A DNA stretch of 64,000 nucleotides from Acidobacteriota bacterium. GTDB taxonomy: Bacteria; Acidobacteriota; Vicinamibacteria; Vicinamibacterales; 2-12-FULL-66-21. The stretch is from positions 62,001 to 126,000 of the forward strand of contig QHWT01000043.1 in NCBI GenBank assembly GCA_003222675.1, read 5' to 3'. Positions 1-9,723 of the stretch are shown in pieces (position 1 is the first letter of the stretch; each line of letters starts with the position of its first letter). The translations under genes and the position numbers were made by a program. The notes beneath the pieces were generated by a model, which was given only the letters and a program-made list of their open reading frames with translations, ran no database searches and was not told the DNA's origin.

Positions 1-30
1 CGCGGAGTATACCGCGTGCATAGACAGCGG

Positions 31-183
31 ATCGCCAATCCCTTATCCCCGATCCTGGATCCCTGATCGCCATCGTGAATCCTCAATCCTTGGTCCCGAA
101 TCAGCGTACCGATTCGTGATGGGCGATCCAGGATAAAGATTGGCGATGAGGGATCCCGGATTAGGGATCAGCGATTGACGATG
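31..183. repeat. Degenerate tandem/inverted short-unit repeat
   Basis: The first ~180 bases hold no convincing gene. They consist of variants of gatccc, aatccc and gatcgcc: the left half is rich in the C-rich form and the right half in the complementary form (gggatcccgg, gggatcagcg). The whole is therefore a long imperfect palindrome lying just 3' of the gene at 195-965. It belongs to the class of intergenic repeats seen at many other gene boundaries here, each with a different unit. Confidence 0.6.
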
Positions 184-194
184 ACGCGTCTCGG

Positions 195-965
195 CTAGAT
201 GCGTTCCGGCGGCCAAGCGACCATATCCTGGCGCTTCGAGAAATGGAGCAACGGCGCCATTGACGGTAATCGGAGGCCGGCTGCCTCGGCCATCGTGTTC
301 GTGGAGATTTCCGCCTCCGCTGATTGCAGTGGCCACGGCGGATGATGGATGTCCAGCCGATACGGACGATTTCCATGATCGACGGCATAGAGGCAGTAGC
401 GCTCTGTCAGGAAGTACTCGAGTGTTCCGGGTTGTGGCGTGAGCACGGGATCAGTTGGCCGATACCGTCCGACGAATTCCGCCGTGGCGCCTTCGGAAGA
501 TGTGCGACGGCTGGCGTAGTGGACGTATCCATCGCGTGCGTCCACCTGCATTGATGCGGTGAAGTAGGGGAGGCGCAGCAGCGTGCGCGCGGCTCCCACC
601 GCGACCGGGTTGCCGGCATCGAGACTGAAGAAATACACACCAGGTTTTCCGTCCACCGTGACGTAGGTCCGCACGTTCATCTCGGGGAACGACGACACCC
701 AGGGCAGCGCCGGCATGAAGCGCGGCGCGACATTCGTCATGTAGAACGGGACGATTCCGAGCCACGCCTGATTCTCGAAGCGGTCGATTTCAAAGCCTGC
801 CGGCACTTTCTCAGCGAGCGCGTTCACACTGACCGGCCAGTGCGCAAACAGCAGGTCGTGCCAGGTTTGCGTCATGATCCAGGCCGACTGCGGCATCGGC
901 CAGGGCCGATGCGCGGTTTCCTGAAGGATGTCGTGATTGAAATCGTGCTGTGGAGCAGCGGTCAT
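195..965 (-). CDS. DUF2071 (YqjF-like) protein
   Basis: A 256-residue protein that matches the DUF2071/YqjF family by eye. It has the MTQTWHDLLFAHWPV segment near the N-terminus, a GIVPFYMTN motif, the NVRTYV strand, and a G-V-Y-F-F-S-L-D block in the middle, all typical of this family of unknown function. The start is an ATG at 965. The frame stays open far upstream, but the extra part has arginine-rich composition typical of antisense GC-rich DNA and overlaps other genes, so it was excluded. The gene is monocistronic. No signal peptide is seen, so the product is probably cytosolic. Confidence 0.85.
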   Translation of the reverse strand: MTAAPQHDFNHDILQETAHRPWPMPQSAWIMTQTWHDLLFAHWPVSVNALAEKVPAGFEIDRFENQAWLGIVPFYMTNVAPRFMPALPWVSSFPEMNVRTYVTVDGKPGVYFFSLDAGNPVAVGAARTLLRLPYFTASMQVDARDGYVHYASRRTSSEGATAEFVGRYRPTDPVLTPQPGTLEYFLTERYCLYAVDHGNRPYRLDIHHPPWPLQSAEAEISTNTMAEAAGLRLPSMAPLLHFSKRQDMVAWPPERI

Positions 966-1169
966 GGTTTCGAACAAGTTGCCGAGAAAGCAATATGAAT
1001 CACAGATGCTAAATGTTAAATCCCGGAAAGCCATCGAAGTTCTGGCATTGCGGATACGCATTCGGCATTCGGCATCGGCGTCCACGCGCTGTGTCTTCAG
1101 CAGCCCGCCTTTCCGAAAGCCCATCCGTTGCCCGGCACGATCCGTGATTACGCCCGCCGCGGAGGCTTC

Positions 1170-1334
1170 ATGCTGAGTGTCTTTGCGCGGATCCTGCTCG
1201 TGCTCCTGGTGGCCGTCACCCTCGCCGGCTGCGCTGCGATCGCCGGCATCTTCAAAGCCGGCTTCTGGGTCGGCATCGTCATCGCCGTCATTGTCGTCGT
1301 TGCGCTGTTCGCGCTGTTCGGACGACGGGGATAG
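1170..1334 (+). CDS. Small membrane protein, possible lipoprotein
   Basis: A 54-residue protein of two hydrophobic segments. The N-terminal one ends in L-A-G-C, which resembles a lipobox (cysteine around residue 20). The second, about residues 28-50, is a glycine/valine/isoleucine helix closing with F-G-R-R-G. The start is fixed by a ggagg Shine-Dalgarno at 1161-1165 four bases before the ATG. Upstream, at about 1051-1082, lies a short tandem of the unit cattcgg. Function is unknown. Small hydrophobic proteins with this GIFKAG-W-V-G-I pattern are common in environmental Acidobacteriota, as far as I recall. Confidence 0.6.
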   Translation: MLSVFARILLVLLVAVTLAGCAAIAGIFKAGFWVGIVIAVIVVVALFALFGRRG

Positions 1335-1405
1335 CGCGTCACTGTCGAGTGGCGGGATCACTGGCGCGAGCCTGTTGCGATTCCATGCCATAATCCCGCC
1401 ACACG

Positions 1406-1978
1406 ATGAAATCTGCCGGGGCCGCGCTCGCGGTTGCTGCGTTGCTGGCGGGCGTGGCGATGCTCGCATACGCCCGATGGACGCGCGACGTCGATCGCGC
1501 AGACGAGGCGCTTGCAGCAGGCCGGCTGGAAGAGGCGCTGGCCGCCTACAAGGCCGCGGACCTGGGATTCGATCGAGCGCCGGCCGCGCGTCAGATGTTC
1601 GGCGCCGACTACGATCGCGCGGTCGCGAATCATCTGTGGCTGCTGTATCGCCTGAAGCGGTACGACGAGACGATCGAGCTCGCCGAGCGCGCACCTGCTG
1701 CCGCACTGCCGCACTTCTGGTCCGGCTGCGCGTTCTTCGAAAAAGCGGTGGTCGAACCGAAGCCCGAGCCTCGGCTTGGCTGGCTCTCGAGGGCCGAGGA
1801 AGAATTCCGTAAAGCCGTTGAGGCCACGCCGGAAGACTGGGACACGAAGTACGACTTCGAGTTGACGTCGCGGCTCGCGGCGGAACTGCGGAAGCAGCCG
1901 AAGACACCGCCCCGTCAGTTGATGCAGCTCCTGCGTCCGCCATCGCCGACCGGCAAACCGGCGAGGTCTGTCGGATAG
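1406..1978 (+). CDS. TPR-like protein heading the Bat-type operon
   Basis: A 190-residue protein with an N-terminal membrane anchor (residues about 4-22, alanine/leucine-rich) followed by helical repeats of TPR type (DEALAAGRLEEALAAYKAAD, then a YDETIELAERAP helix pair and SRAEEEFRKAVEATPEDWDT). It lies 14 bases before a vWA gene and is the first member of a six-gene operon whose products resemble the Bacteroides aerotolerance (Bat) proteins. In that setting it corresponds in role to the TPR protein BatC/BatE, although it stands first here. It is likely a periplasm-facing scaffold for the vWA proteins. Confidence 0.75.
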   Translation: MKSAGAALAVAALLAGVAMLAYARWTRDVDRADEALAAGRLEEALAAYKAADLGFDRAPAARQMFGADYDRAVANHLWLLYRLKRYDETIELAERAPAAALPHFWSGCAFFEKAVVEPKPEPRLGWLSRAEEEFRKAVEATPEDWDTKYDFELTSRLAAELRKQPKTPPRQLMQLLRPPSPTGKPARSVG

Positions 1979-1992
1979 CCTGCTGTCCAGCG

Positions 1993-2981
1993 GTGATGCG
2001 TTTCCTTCGGCTCGAATATCTCTCGTGGTGGCAAATCCTTCCGCTCGCGATTGCGTGCTGGGGACTTCGCTGTCACTACCTGCGCAGCGCGGGCCGGAGA
2101 CTTCCGGTCGCGTCGCGGTTCTCGAGCTTGTCGCGGCGAACGACGTGGATGGGCGAGGTTTGCGTGCTCGTGCTCACGCTCGTCATGGGTGCAGCGATCG
2201 TCGCGGCGCTGCTGCGGCCGCAGGCCCTGCTCACCCGGCGCACGCCGGTCATCGAGCAACAGGACCTGATCCTCGTGCTCGATCGATCAGCGTCGATGCG
2301 CGCGCACGATATCGCGCCGTCCCGCTTCGCGCGCGCGACGAAGGAGATTCAGAATTTCATCGAGCACAAGCCGGAGGGGATCGGCCGCATCGGGCTCGTC
2401 GGCTTTGCGAGCGGATCGTTGATTCTCTCGTACCTGACGAACGACGTCGAAACCGTTTCGTTCTATCTCGACTGGATCAGCCACGATCCACAGACGCTGC
2501 TCGGCACCGATATCGGCGCGGCATTGAAGAATGCGCGCGAAGTGGCGCGCAAGGACGACCGCCGGACCCGCAAGCTGTTTCTCCTCGTCTCCGACGGGGA
2601 AGACTACGGTGGCGAGCTCGCGAGACAGGTGCAGAGTCTTCGCGCGGACGGTTACCGGGTGAACTGCATCGGGATCGGATCGGACACGCCGGTGCCAATC
2701 CCCGTTATCGAGCCGGACGGCCGGGAGACTTACCTGCGCGATGAACGCGGACAGATCGTGAAAACGAAATTCGAGGAAGCGACGCTCCGTCAGATCGCGG
2801 CGAACACCGGCGGACGCTACCTGCGATCCACGACCGGTGGGGAGCTGGCGACGAGCATCGACGACATCGTGAAAGGTGAGCGCAAGGTGCAGGGGTGGCG
2901 CACGACGACCGAGTATCAGGATCTTTACCCTCTGGCACTCGCGCTCGCCGCCGCCGCCGGCGCTGCGCTGTGGCTGTTGCT

Positions 2982-2985
<4 letters not shown>
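1993..2985 (+). CDS. vWA-domain membrane protein (BatA/BatB-like)
   Basis: A 330-residue protein with two N-terminal transmembrane helices (about 12-28 and 55-73), a von Willebrand factor A domain from about residue 91, and a C-terminal hydrophobic helix. The MIDAS metal site is intact: D-R-S-A-S at 97-101, a threonine at 171 (LGTDIG) and the aspartate of LLVSDGED at 200. The start is GTG (1993) followed at once by ATG (1996); either could be used. The stop overlaps the MoxR start by 4 bases (ATGA). With the second vWA gene at 5870 it forms the usual Bat pair, probably presenting two vWA domains to a periplasmic partner. Confidence 0.88.
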
Positions 2986-4012
<1,027 letters not shown>

Positions 4013-4016
<4 letters not shown>

Positions 4017-4894
4017 TCCCCGAGCACGTCATGCACGAACTACGCTACATCGAGGTGTACACCGCGAAGAAGATTCGCAACCAGCGCGTTGGCGTCTACC
4101 AGAGCCCGCTCCGCGGCGCAGGATTCGATTTCGACGAGCACCAGCCATATCGCCCAGGCGACGACGTGCGACGGATCGACTGGAACGTGACGGCGCGCAT
4201 GGGCGCGCCGTACGTCCGCCTCACGCACGCGGAGCGCGAGCTGAACGTGATGATCGTGATAGACGCGTCGCGATCGATGCTCCAGGGCTCGGCGGGCTAT
4301 TCGAAAAAAGAGGCGATGACCTTCATCACCGCATCGATTCTCTTCTCCGCGCTCTCGGATCAGATCAACGCGGGGTTCTGTGCGTTCTCTGACCGCCTCC
4401 TGGTGCACACGCCGCCGCGGCGCACGCGCGCGTCCGCATGGTCGATTCTCGAGGAATGCTGGACCCTGGCGCCCCGGGCGAAGCGGACACTGATGATCCC
4501 GGTCGTGCAGCACCTCCTGACGACTCTCAAGCGCATGACGATCATCTTCTTCGTATCCGATTTTGTGACGGATGACAACGTGCTGGAAAGCGGAGAACTG
4601 GCGCAGCTCGCTGTCCGCCACGATCTGATTGCCGTCGTGCCTGAGGATGCGACCGAGGCGCGACTTCCCGGCGGCGGCGGATACCTGCGCGTCCGCGATC
4701 TCGAAACAGGCAAGCGCGCAACGATCGGCCTTGGCCGCGCGGCTCGCGCCAAGTACGCGCAGGCAATGGGTCGGCGTCGCGAAGAGCTTGCGAGGGCGTT
4801 TTATCGCGTCCCTATGGACCATGTCTTCGTGCCTACGAACGAGGGCCCGGTCCTGCCGGTGCTTTCCCTGTTTGCCGCCAGGAAAATGGCGTGA
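4013..4894 (+). CDS. DUF58 domain protein
   Basis: A 293-residue DUF58 protein. The signature G-A-G-F-D-F-D-E, then Y-R-P-G-D-D-V-R-R-I-D-W-N-V-T-A-R, spans about residues 35-62. A vWA-like core follows, with I-D-A-S-R-S-M standing in for a MIDAS loop. DUF58 proteins nearly always accompany MoxR ATPases. The role is likely that of a substrate or adaptor of the ATPase. The ATG at 4013 overlaps the moxR stop (ATGA), and the stop overlaps the GTG of the next gene (GTGA). No transmembrane helix is obvious. Confidence 0.9.
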
Positions 4895-5865
4895 GGCTCG
4901 TGACCCGGTCGTGGAGCGTTGTGGCGTGTGCGGCAGTCGTGTCGTTCACGGCGGGTGCCAGCGCTCAGGCGCCCGCATCGATGCCCAAGCCGCAGGTCCG
5001 CATGTCTATAACTCGCACCGCCGTGTGGGTGGGCGATCGCGTCCGCTTCACGATCGACATCGACTGCCCGCGGGGCGTTGACGTGCTGGACGACGATCTG
5101 TCGAAAGACAAGCTGAAGGTCGAAGGCCTCGATATCGTCAGCAGCGACACCGGCCGCATCGATCATCCCGGCGAGACCACGACGCGCCGGTTCACCTACG
5201 AGTTGACGACGTACCGTGTCGACGTGCCGGCGCTCAGGATTGCGCCGCTGTCGGTGCGGTACTATGTTCGGCGTCCGGGGCAGCGGCTCGAGGATGCCGC
5301 GCCAGCGGGCGACGTGCAGATCCCTGGCACCTCGATTGCGTTCCGCAGCACGCTGCCGGAAGCGCAGGAGTACAACGTGCGCGATTCGAGGCCCGCGATG
5401 TCGCGGCCGCGGATCTTTGCGCTCGCGCAGCCGGTGGGGCTTGCGCTCGTGATCGTGTCCTTCGCGCCCGCGGCCTTCTGGACCCTCGCGGCCGTCGCAC
5501 GCCGCCGTCACCGGCCTGTCCACCGCTCGGTGCGGAGGGTCCGCAGCGATGAGCGCGCATCGCTCCAAGCCGCGCGGGAGCTCGATCTGGCGTCAGACGA
5601 GGCGCGGCGAGAGGCTTACACCAAGATAGACGTGCTGGTCCGTGAGCATCTCCGCGACGTGTGCGGCGTCGCCGGCGCGAGCCTTACGCCAGCCGAAGTG
5701 CAACCCGCGCTCGCCGGGCGGGAGGTCAGGATCGATGCCGAACGCGTGGCCGCCCTGCTCGCGGCCTGCGAACGTGCGCGATACGCGCCGAGGCACGCGG
5801 TCCCGTCGCCCGACGCGTGCCGTGAGGCAATGGCCGAAGCGGAGCAGCTGCTCGGCGCCGGATGA
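4891..5865 (+). CDS. BatD-like secreted/membrane protein
   Basis: A 324-residue protein starting at GTG 4891, coupled to the DUF58 gene by a GTGA overlap. It has a cleavable-looking signal peptide ending A-S-A-Q-A (about residue 26), a beta-rich region (VRMSITRTAVWVGDRVRFTI, then a TYELTTYRVDVPALRIAPLS strand set) and one transmembrane helix at about 180-205. A helical cytoplasmic tail follows. This layout matches BatD/BatD-like proteins of aerotolerance operons, which span the inner membrane with an Ig-like periplasmic part. Sequence identity to named BatD proteins cannot be judged here; the call rests on layout and neighbours. Confidence 0.75.
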   Translation: MRLVTRSWSVVACAAVVSFTAGASAQAPASMPKPQVRMSITRTAVWVGDRVRFTIDIDCPRGVDVLDDDLSKDKLKVEGLDIVSSDTGRIDHPGETTTRRFTYELTTYRVDVPALRIAPLSVRYYVRRPGQRLEDAAPAGDVQIPGTSIAFRSTLPEAQEYNVRDSRPAMSRPRIFALAQPVGLALVIVSFAPAAFWTLAAVARRRHRPVHRSVRRVRSDERASLQAARELDLASDEARREAYTKIDVLVREHLRDVCGVAGASLTPAEVQPALAGREVRIDAERVAALLAACERARYAPRHAVPSPDACREAMAEAEQLLGAG

Positions 5866-5869
5866 CGTG

Positions 5870-6853
5870 ATGATTCGATTTCTCCAGCCGTCGCTCGCTC
5901 CCTGGCTCCTCGCGGCGTTTGTGCTCGTGGCGCTGCTGAAGTGGCGGGTGCGATGGCGCTTTGCCGCCTCGACGATGGTCCGCTCGCTGGGGACCAGCGC
6001 TTACGGCGCGTCCATGTTCCGCAGGCTTCCGTTTGCGGTGCTCGCCGTCGCGCTGTTGTTAATCGGCACGGCGCTGCTGCGGCCCGTGATTCCGTACTCG
6101 CAGGCCGAAGTGCAGTCGCGCGGCCTCGACATCGTGGTCCTCCTGGACCTATCGTCGAGCATGCAGGAAGAGATGGGCGGAGCGAAAGTCAAGAGATCGA
6201 AGCCTGCCGTCGTGCGGACGCGCCTCGAGGCGACGAAGAACGCTATTCGAACCTTCATCGGCGCCCGCCGCGACGATCGCATCGGGCTGGTCGTGTTCTC
6301 CGACAACCCCTACGTCGTCAGTCCCTTGACGTTCGATCACAATTACCTGCTGCGCTATGTCGATTTGATCGACGATCAGATCCTGCAGAACGAGGGGCAG
6401 ACCGCGATTGGCGACGGGCTGGCGCTGTCGAATTACATGCTGTCGCGCCAGGCCAGAGAAGGATCGCACGGGCACCAGGTCATCGTGCTCTTCACGGATG
6501 GCGAGTACAACCGCGGACGCGATCCGATCGAGGTACTTGGGGAATCGAAGGATGCCGACATCCGCGTGCACGTCATCGGTGTGGACCTGGACCAGGAGGT
6601 CAAGGAGAAGCCCGCGGTGATGCAGTTGATGAACACCGTCGAGCGGAATGGCGGCAAGACCTATAACGCGGAATCGGAGCGCGACCTCGTGGCGGCATCG
6701 CGCGCGATCGATTCAATCGAGAAGTCGCTGTTGATCAGCAAGGTCTACGTGCAGGACGTGCCTGTCTACCAGTGGTTCGCCGTCCCTGCCCTCGTGTGTC
6801 TCGTCGCCGCGATGGGGCTGCGCGCCATTCCGTACTTCGTCGATCAGACGTGA
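5870..6853 (+). CDS. Second vWA-domain membrane protein (BatA/BatB-like)
   Basis: A 327-residue protein with two N-terminal transmembrane helices (about 8-24 and 53-70), a vWA domain with an intact D-L-S-S-S MIDAS motif (93-97) and F-T-D-G-E-Y, and a C-terminal transmembrane helix (V-P-A-L-V-C-L-V-A-A-M-G-L). The ATG at 5870 is preceded directly by an in-frame GTG. Only four bases separate it from the BatD-like stop. It is the last gene of the operon, and its 3' end overlaps the convergent radical SAM gene by 10 bp. The transmembrane-vWA-transmembrane plan is that of BatA. Confidence 0.88.
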   Translation: MIRFLQPSLAPWLLAAFVLVALLKWRVRWRFAASTMVRSLGTSAYGASMFRRLPFAVLAVALLLIGTALLRPVIPYSQAEVQSRGLDIVVLLDLSSSMQEEMGGAKVKRSKPAVVRTRLEATKNAIRTFIGARRDDRIGLVVFSDNPYVVSPLTFDHNYLLRYVDLIDDQILQNEGQTAIGDGLALSNYMLSRQAREGSHGHQVIVLFTDGEYNRGRDPIEVLGESKDADIRVHVIGVDLDQEVKEKPAVMQLMNTVERNGGKTYNAESERDLVAASRAIDSIEKSLLISKVYVQDVPVYQWFAVPALVCLVAAMGLRAIPYFVDQT

Positions 6854-8433
6854 TGGAAAGCCGCCTCCTGGGCTGCGCCCCCATCACCCGCCTCGTGGCT
6901 TCCGCCTTCAGGCGGAAGGAGCAGATCCCGCGGCATGTACTGCCGCTCGCGCTTTCTGATCTCTCGATACCGTTTGAACACGTCACGCGCGCTTTCGAGG
7001 CCGAGCGCCGATCGCCACGTGCTCCCGCGGAACGTATGCGCGAACATCCGGGGACCGTGCGTCAGCACGAACCGCGGGTAGTGCCGCAACACGACCGGCA
7101 TGTGACGGAGCTTCATCCATCGTTCCGCGCGCCACCGCATGAACTCGATCTCCTCGGCATCGAGATGCGCCGTCCGGACCACCGCCGTCGTGCCGTCGTA
7201 TTCCTCGACCCGCTCGTTGACGATCAGATTCCGCGCGCGGAAGTCCTCGGTCATCGGAGTGCCCGGATACGGCGTGGGGTGCTGGATGTACGGCCAATCG
7301 ACGTACTGCCGCGCGAACTCCAGATTGCGCTCGATCGAGTCCCTCGTGTCGTCTGGATTGCCGACGATGATGCCGCCCACCACGTACATGCCCTCGCGGT
7401 GCAGGTATTCGATCGCGCGGAGCGTGGCATTGCCCGTCGTGCGGCCGCCCTCCCGCGTCGCGTTCTTTGCGGCAGCCTTCAGAAACGCGAGGTCCTCGTC
7501 GAGAATGTTCTCGATGCCAAGGAACACGTAGCGGAATCCTGCCTTGCGCATCACAGGGGCCAGCGTCTCCCCGTGCGCCGCGATGGACGAGGTCATCGCC
7601 TGCACGATGTAGTGAGCGTCGTTGAGGCCGGCATCCACGATGGCGTGGCACAGCGCCTCGAAGCGCTGCACGTTGAGCGTGACATTGTCGTCGACGATGA
7701 AAATGGCGCGTGCGCCGCGCGCGCGCGCGTCAGCGATGTCGGCAAGCACGCGCTCGAACTGGAACGTGTGAAAGTTGCGGCCGCGCATCTCAATGATGGA
7801 GCAGAAGCTGCAGTCGTAGGTGCAGCCGCGCGACGTCTCGACGATGTCGATGGGACGGCCGAGGAACGTGTAGCCCGAGAGCACCCGCGCCGCCCGATTC
7901 GGCAGATTGATGGTGCCGCTCTCGAGCGTCGAGACGTGACGGGACGGGTTGTGAATGAACCGATCCGGCCGATTCGGAGAGCGGTGAGACAGGCCTTCGA
8001 CGCGTGCGGGGTCCTCGTCTCGTTCCAGCGCCCGCAGCAACTCGCGGAACGTCAGATCGCCTTCGCCGCGGACGATGAAATCGATAGCGGTGTCGGGCGG
8101 CTCGTACATCTCCGGTGCGAGGCTTGGGTCGTACCCGCCGGCGACGATCCGTGCCGCCGGCCTCATGCTGCGGACGAGGCGCGCAATCGCAAGTGCGGTG
8201 TGCCGCTGGAACGTCATGACCGATAGACCGATGACGTCCGGCTCGATTTCGCGCACGAGCCGCGCGACGGTACCGGCGACGTTGCCATGCGCAAGGATGA
8301 GGTCCGCGACCGCGACGCGGTGATGAGGATCCACGTTGCCGGCCAGCGAAGCGAGCGCGCCGTTCGGCATTCGCATCGTCAATACCGGCGTATGCTCGAA
8401 CGAGTCCGGCATGGACAGCAAGAGAACGTTCAT
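6844..8433 (-). CDS. B12-binding domain radical SAM protein
   Basis: A 529-residue protein with an N-terminal cobalamin-binding-like Rossmann domain (residues 1-140; L-L-L-S-M-P at the start, D-V-I-G-L-S-V-M, V-A-G-G-Y) and a radical SAM core whose cluster motif is C-T-Y-D-C-S-F-C (CxxxCxxC, near residue 205). Such class B enzymes act in methylations and in hopanoid, bacteriochlorophyll or tetrapyrrole chemistry; the substrate cannot be told here. The start is ATG 8433 (MNVLLLSMPD). The last ~26 residues (PPEGGSH...) are encoded by a copy of the dispersed palindromic repeat, so the repeat has been taken into the reading frame and supplies the C-terminus. Confidence 0.88.
   Translation of the reverse strand: MNVLLLSMPDSFEHTPVLTMRMPNGALASLAGNVDPHHRVAVADLILAHGNVAGTVARLVREIEPDVIGLSVMTFQRHTALAIARLVRSMRPAARIVAGGYDPSLAPEMYEPPDTAIDFIVRGEGDLTFRELLRALERDEDPARVEGLSHRSPNRPDRFIHNPSRHVSTLESGTINLPNRAARVLSGYTFLGRPIDIVETSRGCTYDCSFCSIIEMRGRNFHTFQFERVLADIADARARGARAIFIVDDNVTLNVQRFEALCHAIVDAGLNDAHYIVQAMTSSIAAHGETLAPVMRKAGFRYVFLGIENILDEDLAFLKAAAKNATREGGRTTGNATLRAIEYLHREGMYVVGGIIVGNPDDTRDSIERNLEFARQYVDWPYIQHPTPYPGTPMTEDFRARNLIVNERVEEYDGTTAVVRTAHLDAEEIEFMRWRAERWMKLRHMPVVLRHYPRFVLTHGPRMFAHTFRGSTWRSALGLESARDVFKRYREIRKRERQYMPRDLLLPPEGGSHEAGDGGAAQEAAFHHV
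6895..6918 (+). repeat. Dispersed palindromic repeat, copy 1
   Basis: The motif gtggcttccgcct + tc + aggcggaag forms a 9-bp hairpin (cttccgcct/aggcggaag). It lies inside the 3' end of the radical SAM gene. A 24-base identical copy lies in opposite orientation at 8450-8473, so the two flank the gene as inverted repeats. Related copies are at 51956 and 60638. Confidence 0.8.
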
Positions 8434-8449
8434 GCGTCGAGCCTCAAGT

Positions 8450-8473
8450 CTTCCGCCTGAAGGCGGAAGCCAC
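8450..8473 (-). repeat. Dispersed palindromic repeat, copy 2 (inverted)
   Basis: Exact reverse complement of 6895-6918 over 24 bases. It lies 17 bases upstream of the radical SAM start codon, on the 5' side of that gene, and is followed by a tandem of acctcgg. The same pairing of palindrome and ctcgg-type unit recurs near 51956-52000. Confidence 0.8.
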
Positions 8474-8480
8474 AAATGGG

Positions 8481-8526
8481 GGCTTACCTCGGACCTCGGA
8501 TCTCGGACCGACCTCGGACCTCGGAT
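8481..8526. repeat. Tandem of acctcgg/atctcgg units
   Basis: About six degenerate copies of a 7-base unit (acctcgg, atctcgg, gacctcgg) run up to the stop codon of the amidohydrolase remnant. The complementary unit (gaggtccgagatccgagg) recurs at about 51982-51999 next to another palindromic repeat copy. Confidence 0.7.
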
Positions 8527-9030
8527 TATTTCTCGTTACGGTAGATCGTTCCTGCTTTCATCACAAATGCCACCCGCCGCAGGGCAGTGAGATCAGTGAG
8601 CGGATCGCCGTCCGCGACGAGGTCTGCCTGCATGCCCGCGGCGATCGCGCCGATCGTGTCTTTCATCCGCAGGGCTTCCGCCGAGAGCGACGTCAACGAG
8701 ACGATCGCGTCCGTCGGCTTCTGGCCGCCGTCCTGCACCCGGACGATCGCCTCTTCAATGTTATGCCCGTGCGCGCCCGCCACGGCGTCAGTGCCGGCGG
8801 CCGTCCTTACCGAAGTGCCACAGGATGTGCACGTGCGTGTCGATAAACCCCGGCAGCACGGTCATGCGCGACAGATCGTAGGTCACGCCTGTTTCACCAG
8901 ATTCAACGCCTGTGATTTTGTCGCCGCTGATGCTGACGACGACATCGCGCGACGAGCCGCCGCGTCCATCGAGCAGGCGTCCCGCGCGGATTGTATGGAA
9001 TTCACCTTCTGCGGCCAGCGCATTCAGCAT
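8526..9030 (-). pseudogene. Imidazolonepropionase-like amidohydrolase, internally deleted
   Basis: Two pieces of one metal-dependent amidohydrolase lie in different frames. The N-terminal piece (9030 down to about 8788) reads TIRAGRLLDGRGG...VLPGFIDTHVHILWHF, with the metal-binding HVH. The C-terminal piece (about 8800 to 8526) reads AGAHGHNIEEAIVRV-D-G-G-Q-K-P-T-D-A-I, then AAGMQADLVADGDPLTD, the usual family end. Intact members are about 420 residues; here about 165 are left, so roughly 250 central residues, including the remaining metal ligands, are missing and the frame shifts at the junction. The expected signal peptide is also gone and the 5' end runs into a tandem of cattcag/cattgag (9021-9041). 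Not functional as read. Confidence 0.8.
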
Positions 9031-9049
9031 TGAGCATTGACTATTTAGG

Positions 9050-9451
9050 TCAGTGTCGTCCCGATTCGCGCGCGGAGCGCAGCACGCGCCGGATCTCCTC
9101 GACCAGCGCCTCCGGCTCTTCGATCTCCCGTGTGACGGAGATGATGGGGACCCCGGCCGTCGTGTTGTCGGCGCCCAGGCGTTCCCTGAACGCCGCATCG
9201 TCGCGCAGGTGCGACACGACGAGGTTAGGACGCAGCGCGTGCATGACGCGGAGCGCCTCCTCGGAGGAATGGGCGGGCGCCACGGCGAAACGAAGCGCCG
9301 CCAGGATGGCTTCACACCGGGCGCCGCTCCCGGCATCATCATCCGCAACGAGGACGAGCGGGGCGAAGCCGTCTTGATCCTCGGGGCGCCGCCCACCGCG
9401 GCCCTGGCGCCGACGATCCGATCCAAACCGCCGATCTGGAGTTGAGGTCAT
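9050..9451 (-). CDS. Degenerate receiver-domain protein
   Basis: A 133-residue protein with an arginine-rich N-terminus (S-D-R-R-R-Q-G-R-G-G-R-R) and a response-regulator-like fold (PLVLVADDDAGSGARCEAIL, then EEALRVMHALRPNLVVS). The acidic pocket D-D-D is present, but the phosphoacceptor aspartate is replaced by histidine at about residue 81 (LVVSHLRDD where VVSDL is expected), and the conserved lysine near the end is not seen (VTREIEEPEAL). It is probably a pseudo-receiver that works without phosphorylation. Start chosen at ATG 9451. Nothing convincing is seen between 9452 and about 9620. Confidence 0.65.
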   Translation of the reverse strand: MTSTPDRRFGSDRRRQGRGGRRPEDQDGFAPLVLVADDDAGSGARCEAILAALRFAVAPAHSSEEALRVMHALRPNLVVSHLRDDAAFRERLGADNTTAGVPIISVTREIEEPEALVEEIRRVLRSARESGRH

Positions 9452-9723
9452 GCCCGGGATACTACTACGGGTGGGACGGGGCACGTGTCCATCGGTTCCT
9501 CGCGAAGTCTAATGACAGCATCCTGTCGTGAACAAGCAGATCGCAAACGGATGACGGTATGGTTAGACCGTTGCCACTAAGGACGCGCGCCATGATGCAA
9601 GGATCGATCGCGAAAATGGGCCGGACTAGCGCGTGCAGGATTCCGGTTGTTTTCCCACTTCGAGGCACACGCGCTGCAAATAGCCGGCGAGCGCCGCGCG
9701 CTGGTTGATGACGGCGAATGCCG

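Noticed and set aside
966-1943. Long upstream extension of the DUF2071 frame on the minus strand
   Set aside because: It is antisense to the TPR gene, arginine/serine-rich, and adds nothing to the family.
6772-8226. A 484-residue open frame on the + strand
   Set aside because: It is antisense to the clear radical SAM gene and has no domain pattern.
6895-8473. Insertion sequence around the radical SAM gene because of its flanking inverted repeats
   Set aside because: There is no transposase and the inverted repeats are copies of a dispersed palindrome found elsewhere singly.
9465-9668. 67-residue frame between the pseudo-receiver and the secreted unknown protein
   Set aside because: No ribosome site or motif, and codon use is unlike that of the neighbours.
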